Positions 25,078 to 32,892 of a stretch of 64,000 bases of DNA are shown one piece after another (the first letter of the stretch is position 1; each line of letters begins with the position of its first letter). The translations under genes were made by a program, and so were the position numbers. The stretch comes from 66-474 sp044464225 (GTDB lineage Bacteria > Pseudomonadota > Gammaproteobacteria > Xanthomonadales > Rhodanobacteraceae), in the NCBI GenBank assembly GCA_044464225.1, contig JBIQLN010000004.1, positions 1-64,000 on the forward strand, written 5' to 3'. The notes beneath the pieces are model-generated. The model did not search any database and had not been told where the DNA came from. It saw only the letters and a program-made list of their open reading frames with translations.

Positions 25078-26118
25078 ATGATCCAGGTCCGCGCCAACTT
25101 AGCCGCCGCCGTGGGGCGCACGCCGCTGATCCGTTTGCGGCGTGCGTCGGAAGCGACCGGTTGCGAAATCCTCGGCAAGGCCGAATGGCTGAACCCGGGC
25201 GGTTCGATCAAGGATCGCACCGCCCTGGGTCTGCTCCTCGACGCCGAACAACGTGGGCTCGTCCGGCCGGGCGGCACACTGGTCGAGGGCACCGCCGGCA
25301 ACACCGGGATCGGTCTGGCCCTGGTCGGTGCCAGCCGCGGCTATCGCAGCATCATCGTGATGCCGGAAACGCAGAGCGCCGAGAAAATCGATGCGCTGCG
25401 CCTCACCGGCGCCGAAGTGCGGCTGGTGCCCGCGGCGAAGTTCAGCGATCCGAAACACTACGTGCACATTGCGCGCGCGCTGGCGGAATCGTTGAACGAA
25501 AAACATCCCGGCAGCGCGTGGTTCGCCAACCAGTTCGACAACACAGCCAACCGCGATTTCCACGTCGCCACCACGGCCGTCGAAATCTGGAACGAAACCG
25601 ACGGTGCGGTGGACGGTTTCGTGTGCGCGGCCGGCACCGGCGGCACGCTCGCGGGCGTCGCGCAGGGACTGAAGGCGCGCAAACCCGCCGTGCGGATTGC
25701 GCTTGCCGATCCAGCCGGTTCCGCGCTGGCCAATTTCGTGAACAAGGGCGAGCTGCTTGCCGAAGGCAATTCCATTACCGAAGGCATCGGCTCCAGCCGC
25801 ATCACCGCCAACTTCAAGGACGCACAGGTCGACACCGCCTACAGCATTCCGGATGCCGAATCGGTGCCGCTGCTGCACGAACTCCTCATCGGGGAAGGCC
25901 TGTGCCTCGGCGGTTCGTCGGGCGTCAATCTCGCGGGCGCGATCCGGCTGGCACGTGATCTCGGACCCGGCCACGTGATCGTCACCGTGCTGGCCGACGC
26001 GGGCACCCGCTATTCGAAGAAACTCTTCAATCCCGGATTCCTGCGCGGCAAGGGCATCCCGGTACCCGATTGGCTCGATCGCGCGTTTCCCGGCGAGTCT
26101 GCGCGCAACGCGGCATGA
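25078..26118 (+). CDS. cysteine synthase family protein (PLP), paralog 1
   Basis: PLP enzyme of the O-acetylserine sulfhydrylase fold, predicted to form cysteine from O-acetylserine and sulfide. It has 346 residues, slightly longer than E. coli CysK (323). The PLP Lys is in NPGGSIKDRT near residue 44. The substrate loop is EGTAGNTGIGLA near 73, and the phosphate-binding Gly-rich loop GTGGTLAGV is near 188. SITEGIGSSRIT is in the active-site lid and the Ser that pairs with the pyridine nitrogen is in GGSSGVN. The C-terminal extension after YSKKLFNP resembles fungal mitochondrial homologs. It starts 10 bp after the peroxiredoxin. Whether it makes cysteine or another beta-substitution product cannot be settled from sequence. 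Confidence 0.85.
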   Translation: MIQVRANLAAAVGRTPLIRLRRASEATGCEILGKAEWLNPGGSIKDRTALGLLLDAEQRGLVRPGGTLVEGTAGNTGIGLALVGASRGYRSIIVMPETQSAEKIDALRLTGAEVRLVPAAKFSDPKHYVHIARALAESLNEKHPGSAWFANQFDNTANRDFHVATTAVEIWNETDGAVDGFVCAAGTGGTLAGVAQGLKARKPAVRIALADPAGSALANFVNKGELLAEGNSITEGIGSSRITANFKDAQVDTAYSIPDAESVPLLHELLIGEGLCLGGSSGVNLAGAIRLARDLGPGHVIVTVLADAGTRYSKKLFNPGFLRGKGIPVPDWLDRAFPGESARNAA

Positions 26119-26193
26119 AGGCCGTGGTCGGCCCATAATCGAGGTCCCGGCGAGCCATGGAAGTGGCAGCCTTTGCGGACGCGAGGATCAACC

Positions 26194-27150
26194 ATGTCCA
26201 TCCACGACAGCATCGTCGACACGATCGGCGGCACCCCCATCGTCCGGCTGCATCGCGTGGCCCCGGAGCACGTGGCGCTCTACGCCAAGGCCGAATCGTT
26301 CAATCCCGGCGGTTCCGTCAAGGATCGTCTCGCCATCGCGATCATCCTCGACGCGGAACAACGAGGCACCCTCGCGCCCGGCCAGACCGTGGTCGAAGCG
26401 ACCTCCGGCAACACGGGCGTCGCGCTGGCGATGGTCTGCGCCGCGCGCGGTTATCCATTCGTCGCGGTGATGTCGGATTCGTTTTCGATCGAGCGGCGCA
26501 AGCTGATGCGTGCGTACGGCGCGAAAGTGATCCTGACGCCCGCCGCCGAACGCGGCACCGGCATGGTGCGCAGGGCCGAGGAGCTGGCGAAGCAACACGG
26601 CTGGTTCCTCGCGCGCCAGTTCGAGAATGAAGCCAACCCGGCGTACCACCGCAGCACCACCGGCCCGGAGATCCTGCGCGACTTCGCCGGCCGGCGGCTC
26701 GACTATTTCGTGAGCGGCTGGGGTACCGGCGGCACCCTCACCGGCGCGGGCGAAGTCCTGAAGCTCGCGCGCCCGGACATCCAGGTGATCGCGACCGAGC
26801 CGGCCAACGCTTCGCTGCTCGCGGGCGGCGAGTGGCATCCGCACAAGATCCAGGGCTGGACGCCGGATTTCCTGCCTTCGGTATTGAGCCGGACCGTCGC
26901 CGATCGGATCATTCCCATCGATGACGTCGTCGCGCGCGACACCGCGCAGCGACTCGCGCGCGAAGAAGGGATCTTCTGCGGCCTGTCCTCCGGTGCGACG
27001 GTTGCCGCGGCGCTGGAAATCGCAAAGCAGGCACCGCGCGGTGCCGTGCTGCTCGCGATGCTGCCTGACACCGGCGAACGCTATCTTTCGACGTTCCTGT
27101 TCGAAGGCGTGAACGAAGGTTCGGATGACGAGTGGCTGGCGCAGCAATAG
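26194..27150 (+). CDS. cysK: cysteine synthase, paralog 2
   Basis: O-acetylserine sulfhydrylase-type PLP enzyme, 318 residues, close to the E. coli length. Motifs are NPGGSVKDR with the PLP Lys near residue 41, EATSGNTGVALAM near 70, GWGTGGTLTGAGEVLK near 175, and GLSSGATVAAALE near 260. It diverges strongly from the preceding paralog, so this is not a recent tandem copy. The start ATG 26194 has GAGGA 8 nt upstream; the frame runs 7 codons further. 75 bp separates it from paralog 1. Together with cysJIH and cysG it completes sulfate-to-cysteine apart from PAPS synthesis and serine acetyltransferase. Confidence 0.88.
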   Translation: MSIHDSIVDTIGGTPIVRLHRVAPEHVALYAKAESFNPGGSVKDRLAIAIILDAEQRGTLAPGQTVVEATSGNTGVALAMVCAARGYPFVAVMSDSFSIERRKLMRAYGAKVILTPAAERGTGMVRRAEELAKQHGWFLARQFENEANPAYHRSTTGPEILRDFAGRRLDYFVSGWGTGGTLTGAGEVLKLARPDIQVIATEPANASLLAGGEWHPHKIQGWTPDFLPSVLSRTVADRIIPIDDVVARDTAQRLAREEGIFCGLSSGATVAAALEIAKQAPRGAVLLAMLPDTGERYLSTFLFEGVNEGSDDEWLAQQ

Positions 27151-27368
27151 CGTCAATGCGCGGCATCGCCCGCCGTCCGGGTGAAGGGCAGCGCATCGAC
27201 GGCGGCATTCCGGAGACGCATCGTGCTCGCTTTGCAGGACGGATGGCCTTCCACCGCTTGCCCCCTGTCGTTCGGCGGGGTCCGCTTCGCTACGCCCGTC
27301 CCACTCGCCTCCGCCTCGTGGCGGGAACGTCCCGTGCCGGCGTGGCCGCGTTCCCGTGATCAGGGCGA

Positions 27369-28139
27369 TCACGTTCGGTTGATGGATACCCCGCCGTCGA
27401 CCCGCATGGCCGTTCCGGTAACGAAGCTCGATGCATCCGACGCGAGGAACAGCGCGGCGCGCGCGATTTCCGCAGGTGTCGCCATCCGCTTGAGTGCGTG
27501 CAATCCTTCCACGAACGCGCGCGTTTCCGCGCTGGCACCTGGGGCATTCGCGATGTTTGCCGGTGTGTCGGTACCGCCGGGCAGAATCGCGTTTGCGCGG
27601 ATGTTTTTCGCGCCCCATTCGGTGGCGAGGACCTGGACGAGCCCGATCAGCCCGGCTTTGCCGGCGGCATAGGCGGCCATGCCGGGCATGCCTGCCGAAT
27701 GCCCGACGAACGACGAAGTGAAAATGAGCGAACCCCCGCCGCGCTCCAGCAGCGCCGGCACCTGATGCTTGGCCGCCAGGAAGGCACTGGTGAGATTGGC
27801 GTCGAGGGTCTCGCGCCATGCTTCGAGGCTGAGTTGCGTCACCGGTTCCATCGCGCCCGCGGCACCGACATTGTTGAACGCAATATCGAGTCCGCCGAAG
27901 CGGGAGACGGCCGTATCGACGAGCGACCTGGCGAGATCCTCGCGCTTCGCGTCGCCGGCGACCGCGATCGCCTCGCCTCCCGCGGCGTGGATGCGGGTGA
28001 CCAGCGCATCGAGCTCCTCTTTGCGCCGTGCATTGACCACGACCTTTGCGCCTTCCTGCGCGAAGAGCCAAGCCGCCGCATGGCCAATGCCGCTGCTTGC
28101 TCCCGTCACGATGGCGACTTTGTTGGCAAGTGCATTCAT
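27369..28139 (-). CDS. short-chain dehydrogenase/reductase (FabG-like)
   Basis: NAD(P)-dependent oxidoreductase, 256 residues, classical SDR. The cofactor motif TGASSGIGHAA is near residue 12, NNVGAAG near 88 and the catalytic Ser in FTSSFVGH near 140. Active-site Tyr/Lys are in the YAAGKAG motif near 155, and the typical tail ends FVTGTAMRVDGG. The Arg pair NARRKEE after beta-2 favours NADPH. Start ATG 28139 begins the normal MNALANKVAIVTG. It lies 236 bp downstream of the ketoacyl synthase and in the same direction, so it might supply ketoreduction to that system, but the gap is larger than within the operon. The region 27151-27368 between it and cysK holds nothing recognisable. Confidence 0.85.
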   Translation of the reverse strand: MNALANKVAIVTGASSGIGHAAAWLFAQEGAKVVVNARRKEELDALVTRIHAAGGEAIAVAGDAKREDLARSLVDTAVSRFGGLDIAFNNVGAAGAMEPVTQLSLEAWRETLDANLTSAFLAAKHQVPALLERGGGSLIFTSSFVGHSAGMPGMAAYAAGKAGLIGLVQVLATEWGAKNIRANAILPGGTDTPANIANAPGASAETRAFVEGLHALKRMATPAEIARAALFLASDASSFVTGTAMRVDGGVSINRT

Positions 28140-28375
28140 TCCCGAACCCTTCGATGATCGACGAGGCGGGAAATTTGCCGGACCGGAGCGCCGTGCACAC
28201 TCCGATTCTTGTCCCGCACGCCGGGCGGAAAGTGCAGGGGGTCGCCGCGGGCGTCGGTCGGGACCCTCACCTGCGGCGGTCGCTGTCCGCGCGCGGGATG
28301 AAGCTGGATTCCGGATGGCCGCCGCGGTGCGCCGGAACGACAAACCCAGGGTGCAACGCGAGCATCGCAGGCGCG

Positions 28376-29593
28376 CTACATCGCGCGCTTCAAGGCCACC
28401 ACGGCGTTCAACCCGCCGAACGCGAACGCATTCGACAGTACTGCACGCACCGCCGCCTCGCGTGCGACGTTCGGCACATAGTCGAGGTCGCACTCCGGAT
28501 CGGGGTCGATGAAATTCGCGGTGGGCGGGATCGCGCCGTCGCGCAGCGCCCCGATCGCGGCGACGATTTCCAGCGCGCCGGCGGCACCGAGCGCATGGCC
28601 GTGCACGGACTTGGTGGACGACACCGCGACCTTCGCCGCGTGATCGCCGAGCGCGGCATGGATGGCGCGCGTTTCGGTCGGATCGTTGGCGGGCGTCGCG
28701 GTGCCGTGCGCGTTGATGTAGTCGACGTCTTCGGGCGCGAGTCGCGCGTCGCGCAGCGCCGCGGTCATCGCGCGTGCGGCGGCGAGGTCGGACGGCATCA
28801 CGATGTCACCCGCATCCGCGCTCATGCCCGCGCCCGCGAATTCGGCCAGGATGTCCGCGCCGCGCGCGCGGGCATGATCGAAATTCTCCAGCACGATCAT
28901 GCCCGCGCCTTCGCCCAACACCAGCCCACGGCGCTGCTTGCAAAAGGGCCGGCAGGTGTCGTCGGCCAGCACGCGCATCGCCTCCCACGCGCGCAACACG
29001 CCGAGCGTGAGGCAGGCTTCGGTGCCGCCCGCCAAGGCGACGTCGGCGACGCCCGAGCGCACCAGTGCGAACGCCTGCGCGAACGCGTGGTTGGCCGATG
29101 CACAGGCGCTTGATACCGCGAAGCTCGGGCCGGTGATCCCGAACTCGATCGACACCTGCGAGGCCGGCGCGCTCATCATCCGGCGCACGATCGAGAGTGG
29201 ATGCAGGCGAGGATTGCCTTCGCCGTACAGGCGCTTCGAGCACTCGTCGTTGGTGACTTCGCCGCCGGTGCCGGTGCCGACCACGCAAGCGCTGCGCTGG
29301 CGCAGGTCGCCCTGCGCAAAGTCGATGCCGGATTGCGCGACCGCTTCACGCGCGGCGACCAGCGCGAATTGCGAAACGCGGTCCAGCAGGATCAGCTTCT
29401 TCGAATCGAAGTGCGCGGCGGGATCGAAGCCGCGCACCTGCGCCGCAACCTTGACGCGCATGTCCTGGTTTTCGAAACCGGTCAGCGGCGCGATCGCGCT
29501 CCGGCCCTCACGCATGCCTTGCCAGACGGTGCGCGCATCGGGGCCCAGCGCACACACGGCGCCGACCCCGGTAATGACCACTCGACGATTCAT
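28376..29593 (-). CDS. beta-ketoacyl-ACP synthase, KAS II family
   Basis: Decarboxylating condensing enzyme of the FabF type. It has 405 residues with a complete Cys-His-His triad: the nucleophile in SSACASANHAFAQAF near 165, His in YINAHGTATPAND near 300 and His in STKSVHGHALGAAGA near 335. The C-terminal NAFAFGGLNAVVAL motif is also present. The protein is FabF-like rather than a chain-length-factor, since the Cys is present. It lies 140 bp downstream of a dedicated ACP gene and so probably elongates an acyl chain on that ACP. The housekeeping fabF normally sits with fabG and acpP, so this copy is likely specialised. Confidence 0.9.
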   Translation of the reverse strand: MNRRVVITGVGAVCALGPDARTVWQGMREGRSAIAPLTGFENQDMRVKVAAQVRGFDPAAHFDSKKLILLDRVSQFALVAAREAVAQSGIDFAQGDLRQRSACVVGTGTGGEVTNDECSKRLYGEGNPRLHPLSIVRRMMSAPASQVSIEFGITGPSFAVSSACASANHAFAQAFALVRSGVADVALAGGTEACLTLGVLRAWEAMRVLADDTCRPFCKQRRGLVLGEGAGMIVLENFDHARARGADILAEFAGAGMSADAGDIVMPSDLAAARAMTAALRDARLAPEDVDYINAHGTATPANDPTETRAIHAALGDHAAKVAVSSTKSVHGHALGAAGALEIVAAIGALRDGAIPPTANFIDPDPECDLDYVPNVAREAAVRAVLSNAFAFGGLNAVVALKRAM

Positions 29594-29733
29594 GCTGCGG
29601 CCGAAAAAAGAGGAAGAGCCTCCGACGCAGAATTACGCGGACCTACGCGGATGGATACATTGAATCCATATTCATCCGTGTTGATCCGGCGCGCCTCACG
29701 ACCAGCCAAAACGAGGGCTGCCATTGGCCGCAA

Positions 29734-30042
29734 TCAAGCGGATGGTGGCGCCGAGGATGGCGAGGCAGGCGGTGGATTGGCCGCCTTGTCCGCCAGCAGT
29801 TTCTCGACCGTCTCGACCAGCCCCTTCACCGATTCGGTGTCGAAGTTGGGGTCGCGGTCGGGCATCTGGATCTTGAAGTGATCCTCGATCTCGAAAATGA
29901 TCTGGATCGCGTCGAGCGAAGGAATCTCGAGGTCCTTCAGCGTGGAATCGAGCGTCACCTTGCCCTCGTCGATGCCGGCTTCCTTGGCGATGATGGAGAA
30001 CACGGTCTGTCGGACCTGATCCGGGGTGGGGTTTTCGCTCAT
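29734..30042 (-). CDS. acyl carrier protein-like protein
   Basis: 102 residues with an ACP four-helix pattern followed by a Pro/Ser/Ala-rich tail. The phosphopantetheine Ser is expected in the sequence EIPSLDAIQIIFEIEDHF (near residue 43). The residue before it is Pro, where nearly all ACPs have Asp (DSL). The recognition helix is rich in acidic residues (EIEDHF) as needed for docking. The start overlaps the stop of the preceding half-size transporter gene by 4 nt (ATGA). It is clearly not the primary AcpP. It probably carries a specialised acyl group for the neighbouring synthase and acyltransferase; this is inference. Confidence 0.85.
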   Translation of the reverse strand: MSENPTPDQVRQTVFSIIAKEAGIDEGKVTLDSTLKDLEIPSLDAIQIIFEIEDHFKIQMPDRDPNFDTESVKGLVETVEKLLADKAANPPPASPSSAPPSA

Positions 30043-30446
30043 GACGGGTTCCCTTCGGCGTCGTTGCGCGGTGGCAAGGTCGGCGCATGCTGCGCGTCGC
30101 CACCCAGCAACAGGATACCAGCGACGATCAGCGCCGATCCGAGGATCTTCTCCCAGCCCATGGGATCATCGAACACGGCTTTCGACGCGATCATGATCGC
30201 GACGAACACGATTGCACTGGTCGGAAAGGCGGCAGACAGCGTGGACTTTTCAAGGATGTTCATCCATACCGCGAATTGGCCCAGATAACAGGCGATCGCC
30301 AGCCACAACCACGGCGTCGACAGGGCCGCGCGGATGGATCGCGAATCCAGTTCGAACGCGCCGACCTTGGCCCCGGCCGTTTTCAGCGCCACCTGGCCCA
30401 ACGTTTCGATCACGAGCAGCAGCGCCCATGCGACCACCAGGGGCAT
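30039..30446 (-). CDS. half-size DMT-superfamily transporter (EamA/ArnE-like), copy 1
   Basis: 135 residues with four predicted membrane helices (about 3-22, 42-62, 67-88, 95-112) and a Pro-rich cytoplasmic tail, the architecture of SMR or ArnE/ArnF-type proteins that work as dimers. The motif GQVALKTAGAKVG resembles the ArnE/F family. I prefer ATG 30446, preceded by GAGG; a GTG at 30479 would overlap the upstream stop (GTGA) and is a fair alternative. The stop overlaps the ACP start. Together with copy 2 at 32.5 kb it could form a heterodimeric flippase or exporter; substrate unknown. Confidence 0.8.
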   Translation of the reverse strand: MPLVVAWALLLVIETLGQVALKTAGAKVGAFELDSRSIRAALSTPWLWLAIACYLGQFAVWMNILEKSTLSAAFPTSAIVFVAIMIASKAVFDDPMGWEKILGSALIVAGILLLGGDAQHAPTLPPRNDAEGNPS

Positions 30447-30475
30447 CAGCCCTCGCCGGCTTGTTGTCGCCGCGC

Positions 30476-31603
30476 TCACGCCTGGTCTCCCCGTGCGACG
30501 GCATCGCCATCGAAGCGATCGAGGCGCGCCAGCTTCTCGAAACGCGCGAACATGTCGTCCACGAAACGGTTGCGATGGTGATACCACAGTGCGTTGGCGT
30601 GCAGCACGCTGCCGAGGCGCACCTTCTCCCGATGCAGGCCCTGGCCGCCTTCGTACACGCCGATCCCCTCGTCGATGCAGTACCGCACGTTTTCCAGCCA
30701 GCTCACATGGTAGAGGTTGTAGCGATCTTTTGCGGCCTGGTCCATGCCGAAAAACTTGTCGAGCAGGCACTCGGCATCGCGCAGCACCAGGTTGAAGGCG
30801 AGCAGCCTTTCGCCTTCGTGGTAGGTGACGCAATACGCGCGCCCCGGCATTTCGCGAAGCACGTTGGTGAAATACGCCGGCGTCAGTTCCTCGAACGAGA
30901 ACTGCGCGCGCGCGAGTGTTTCGCGATACAGGCGCTGCACGTGGCTGGCGATGCCATCGAGGTTCGTGCGCCATTCGATCCTCAGGTTTTCGCCGGCGCG
31001 GCGCTTGCGGCGCAGGTCCTTGCGGGTGGCAGTGCCGAGCGAATCGAGGTAGTCATCGATGTCGCGCCAACGGATGGCGAGCGTCGTGCCCGGCAGGCCG
31101 GGCAGGGGGCGCAGGCCGTGGCGCGGGCAGGCTTGTTGCCACGCGGGTTCGGCAAGCGGCGCATCCTTGACGGCCAGCATGCCGAGCCGTTCCTCCGCCG
31201 CGACGTCTTCCATCCGCGCAAGGATCGCGTCCAGCCATGCCGCCTGTTGCTCAGGCGCCGAGTCGGGCGCGAAACCGATCCGGCAACGTTCGGTCACGGG
31301 CGATCCCAGTGACAGCATGGGGATCCGCAACAGGCGCGGCAACACTTTTGCAATCGCCTGGGCGACCCGGCGCACGCCCCCCTGCATGGTGGTGTCGAGA
31401 CGGTAATCGGTGATGAAGGCGGGTACGGCAGCCAGCAGACGCCTGCCTTCGCGCACGGCAAAATAAAGATGCCGGAACCCGGCAAGCCCCGCACGCTCGA
31501 TCGCGCGCAGGTAGGCGTGATCCTCCCGCTCGTGCGGAAACAGGCGATTCCATTCGATCGGCGTGAACACGTCGATGGAAGGATGCGTGCTGGTGGTGAT
31601 CAT
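30476..31603 (-). CDS. FemAB/BioF2-like GNAT-fold acyltransferase, function unknown
   Basis: 375 residues. The C-terminal half has the GNAT/FemAB-like segment DDYLDSLGTATRKDLRRKRRA (about 192-212), then a core ending VYEGGQGLHREKVRLGSVLHANALWYHHRNR that is typical of the BioF2-like/Acetyltransf_6 and FemX-like families. The N-terminal half (HLYFAVREGRRLLAAVPAFI) matches the duplicated GNAT fold of these proteins. Such enzymes transfer acyl or aminoacyl groups to amines. Next to an ACP and ketoacyl synthase, an N-acyltransferase using acyl-ACP is plausible. The start ATG overlaps the alpha/beta hydrolase stop by 4 nt. I cannot name the acceptor. Confidence 0.75.
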   Translation of the reverse strand: MITTSTHPSIDVFTPIEWNRLFPHEREDHAYLRAIERAGLAGFRHLYFAVREGRRLLAAVPAFITDYRLDTTMQGGVRRVAQAIAKVLPRLLRIPMLSLGSPVTERCRIGFAPDSAPEQQAAWLDAILARMEDVAAEERLGMLAVKDAPLAEPAWQQACPRHGLRPLPGLPGTTLAIRWRDIDDYLDSLGTATRKDLRRKRRAGENLRIEWRTNLDGIASHVQRLYRETLARAQFSFEELTPAYFTNVLREMPGRAYCVTYHEGERLLAFNLVLRDAECLLDKFFGMDQAAKDRYNLYHVSWLENVRYCIDEGIGVYEGGQGLHREKVRLGSVLHANALWYHHRNRFVDDMFARFEKLARLDRFDGDAVARGDQA

Positions 31604-32478
31604 GCTGCCGTGACGGCGGCCGCGGCGATACGCGGTCGCGAGGTGCGCATGGGGCTGTTGGCGAGGATGCGGGTGAAGAAATCCGCCGAGCGGGCGATGA
31701 CCTTGTCGCGCTCGCCGTCGACGGTGATCATGTGGTAGCTGTCGTTGAGCAGCACCGTTTCAGTGGCGCCGGTGATGCGCCGCTCGATCAGCCGCGCATT
31801 GCGCACGCTGGCGATGTCGTCGTCGGCTGCGTGCATGATCAGCGCGGGCGCGCGCACTTGCGGCAGCCGCGGGCGCACGCGCCAGACGAGTTTGTGGAAC
31901 TCCGCCAGCGACGGCCACGGATTGCCGGGCAGGCCGGCGGTCTCGCTCTGGCCGTCCAGCATGGCGCCGGCGATGCGCATGCGCACCCGTTCGTCCTTGA
32001 TGCCGTAGGGGAAACTTTCCATGAAGCGGCGCTGCTTGAAGAAACCCATGCCGCACGCCAGCGGCAGCATGAATGAAAGTCGCGCCACGCGCGGAATCGT
32101 CCAGCCGTCGTAGAAGAACGTGCTGCCGTACAGCCCGAGGCCGTCGACCCATTGCGGTCTTTCGATCGCAAGGTTCAGGGCGAGGACCGAACCCATCGAC
32201 AGGCCGGCGACGAACAGGTGGTCGACCTGGCGTCGCAGGCGGTCGGCACCTTCGACGACGCTGCGCATCCAGTCGCGCCAGCCGGTTTTCAGGAGATCCG
32301 CTTCGCTGCCGCAATGGCCGGCCAGCTGCATGCCGTAGACGGTGAAACCGGCGCGGTTGAGGCCCTTGCCCACGAAGCGCATCTCCGCAGGCGTGCCGGT
32401 GAGGCCGTGGATCAGCAGCACGCCCGCGCGACCCCCGCGCAGCAGGAAATCCGCCTGTTTGATCATGGATTGCGTCAT
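31600..32478 (-). CDS. alpha/beta hydrolase (carboxylesterase/lipase-like)
   Basis: 292 residues. The oxyanion-hole motif LLIHGLTGTPAEM is near residue 21. The nucleophile elbow GLSMGS has the catalytic Ser near 95, with the acid in MHAADDDI near 219 and catalytic His in SYHMITVDGER near 249. It resembles the bacterial monoacylglycerol lipase/Est30-type carboxylesterases. It may release or edit acyl groups made by the neighbouring ACP/ketosynthase. The stop overlaps the start of the GNAT-like gene; 39 nt separates it from the upstream transporter. A second Met four codons downstream is an alternative start. Confidence 0.85.
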   Translation of the reverse strand: MTQSMIKQADFLLRGGRAGVLLIHGLTGTPAEMRFVGKGLNRAGFTVYGMQLAGHCGSEADLLKTGWRDWMRSVVEGADRLRRQVDHLFVAGLSMGSVLALNLAIERPQWVDGLGLYGSTFFYDGWTIPRVARLSFMLPLACGMGFFKQRRFMESFPYGIKDERVRMRIAGAMLDGQSETAGLPGNPWPSLAEFHKLVWRVRPRLPQVRAPALIMHAADDDIASVRNARLIERRITGATETVLLNDSYHMITVDGERDKVIARSADFFTRILANSPMRTSRPRIAAAAVTAA

Positions 32479-32517
32479 GCCTGCCCCGATCGGCTTGTTC
32501 GAATCAAGCCGGTGTCG

Positions 32518-32892
32518 TCAACCAAATTGCCGTCCGGTGACCAGTACGACTCCAACCACGATGGTGCCGATTCCCGCCCAGCGGCGCAGCGAGATGCGTT
32601 CCTTGAGAATGTAGCGGCTGGCCAGTACCACGCCGACGTAGCCGAGTGCCGTGAAGGGAAACGCGACACTGAGTTGTGTGCGTGACAGCGCCGCGAACCA
32701 CAGCACGAATTCCAGTGCATACACGGTGACGCCCAGAGCGATCCAGGGCGAGTGGAATACCTTGTAGGCGAGGGAGGGCGTATCGCCATCCACGGCTGCG
32801 TGGCCGACCCCGAGCTTGAAGCACACCTGGCCGGCGACGTCGCAGGCGACCGAGCCGAGCAGCAGCATGAGGGTGACAAGGGTGGTGGTCAT
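32518..32892 (-). CDS. half-size DMT-superfamily transporter, copy 2
   Basis: 124 residues with four membrane helices (about 4-22, 48-68, 72-92, 100-118). It has GQVCFKLG in helix 1, a counterpart of GQVALKTAG in copy 1, and the short charged loop RYILKERISLRRW before the last helix that is typical of EamA halves. Its start overlaps the end of the ureohydrolase-like gene by 4 nt (ATGA). The two half-size transporters in one operon suggest a heterodimer, as with ArnE/ArnF. Confidence 0.82.
   Translation of the reverse strand: MTTTLVTLMLLLGSVACDVAGQVCFKLGVGHAAVDGDTPSLAYKVFHSPWIALGVTVYALEFVLWFAALSRTQLSVAFPFTALGYVGVVLASRYILKERISLRRWAGIGTIVVGVVLVTGRQFG

Noticed and set aside
30447..30974. N-terminal extension of half-size transporter copy 1
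   Set aside because: It is the out-of-frame shadow of the GNAT-like gene, Arg/Ala-rich, not a transporter sequence.
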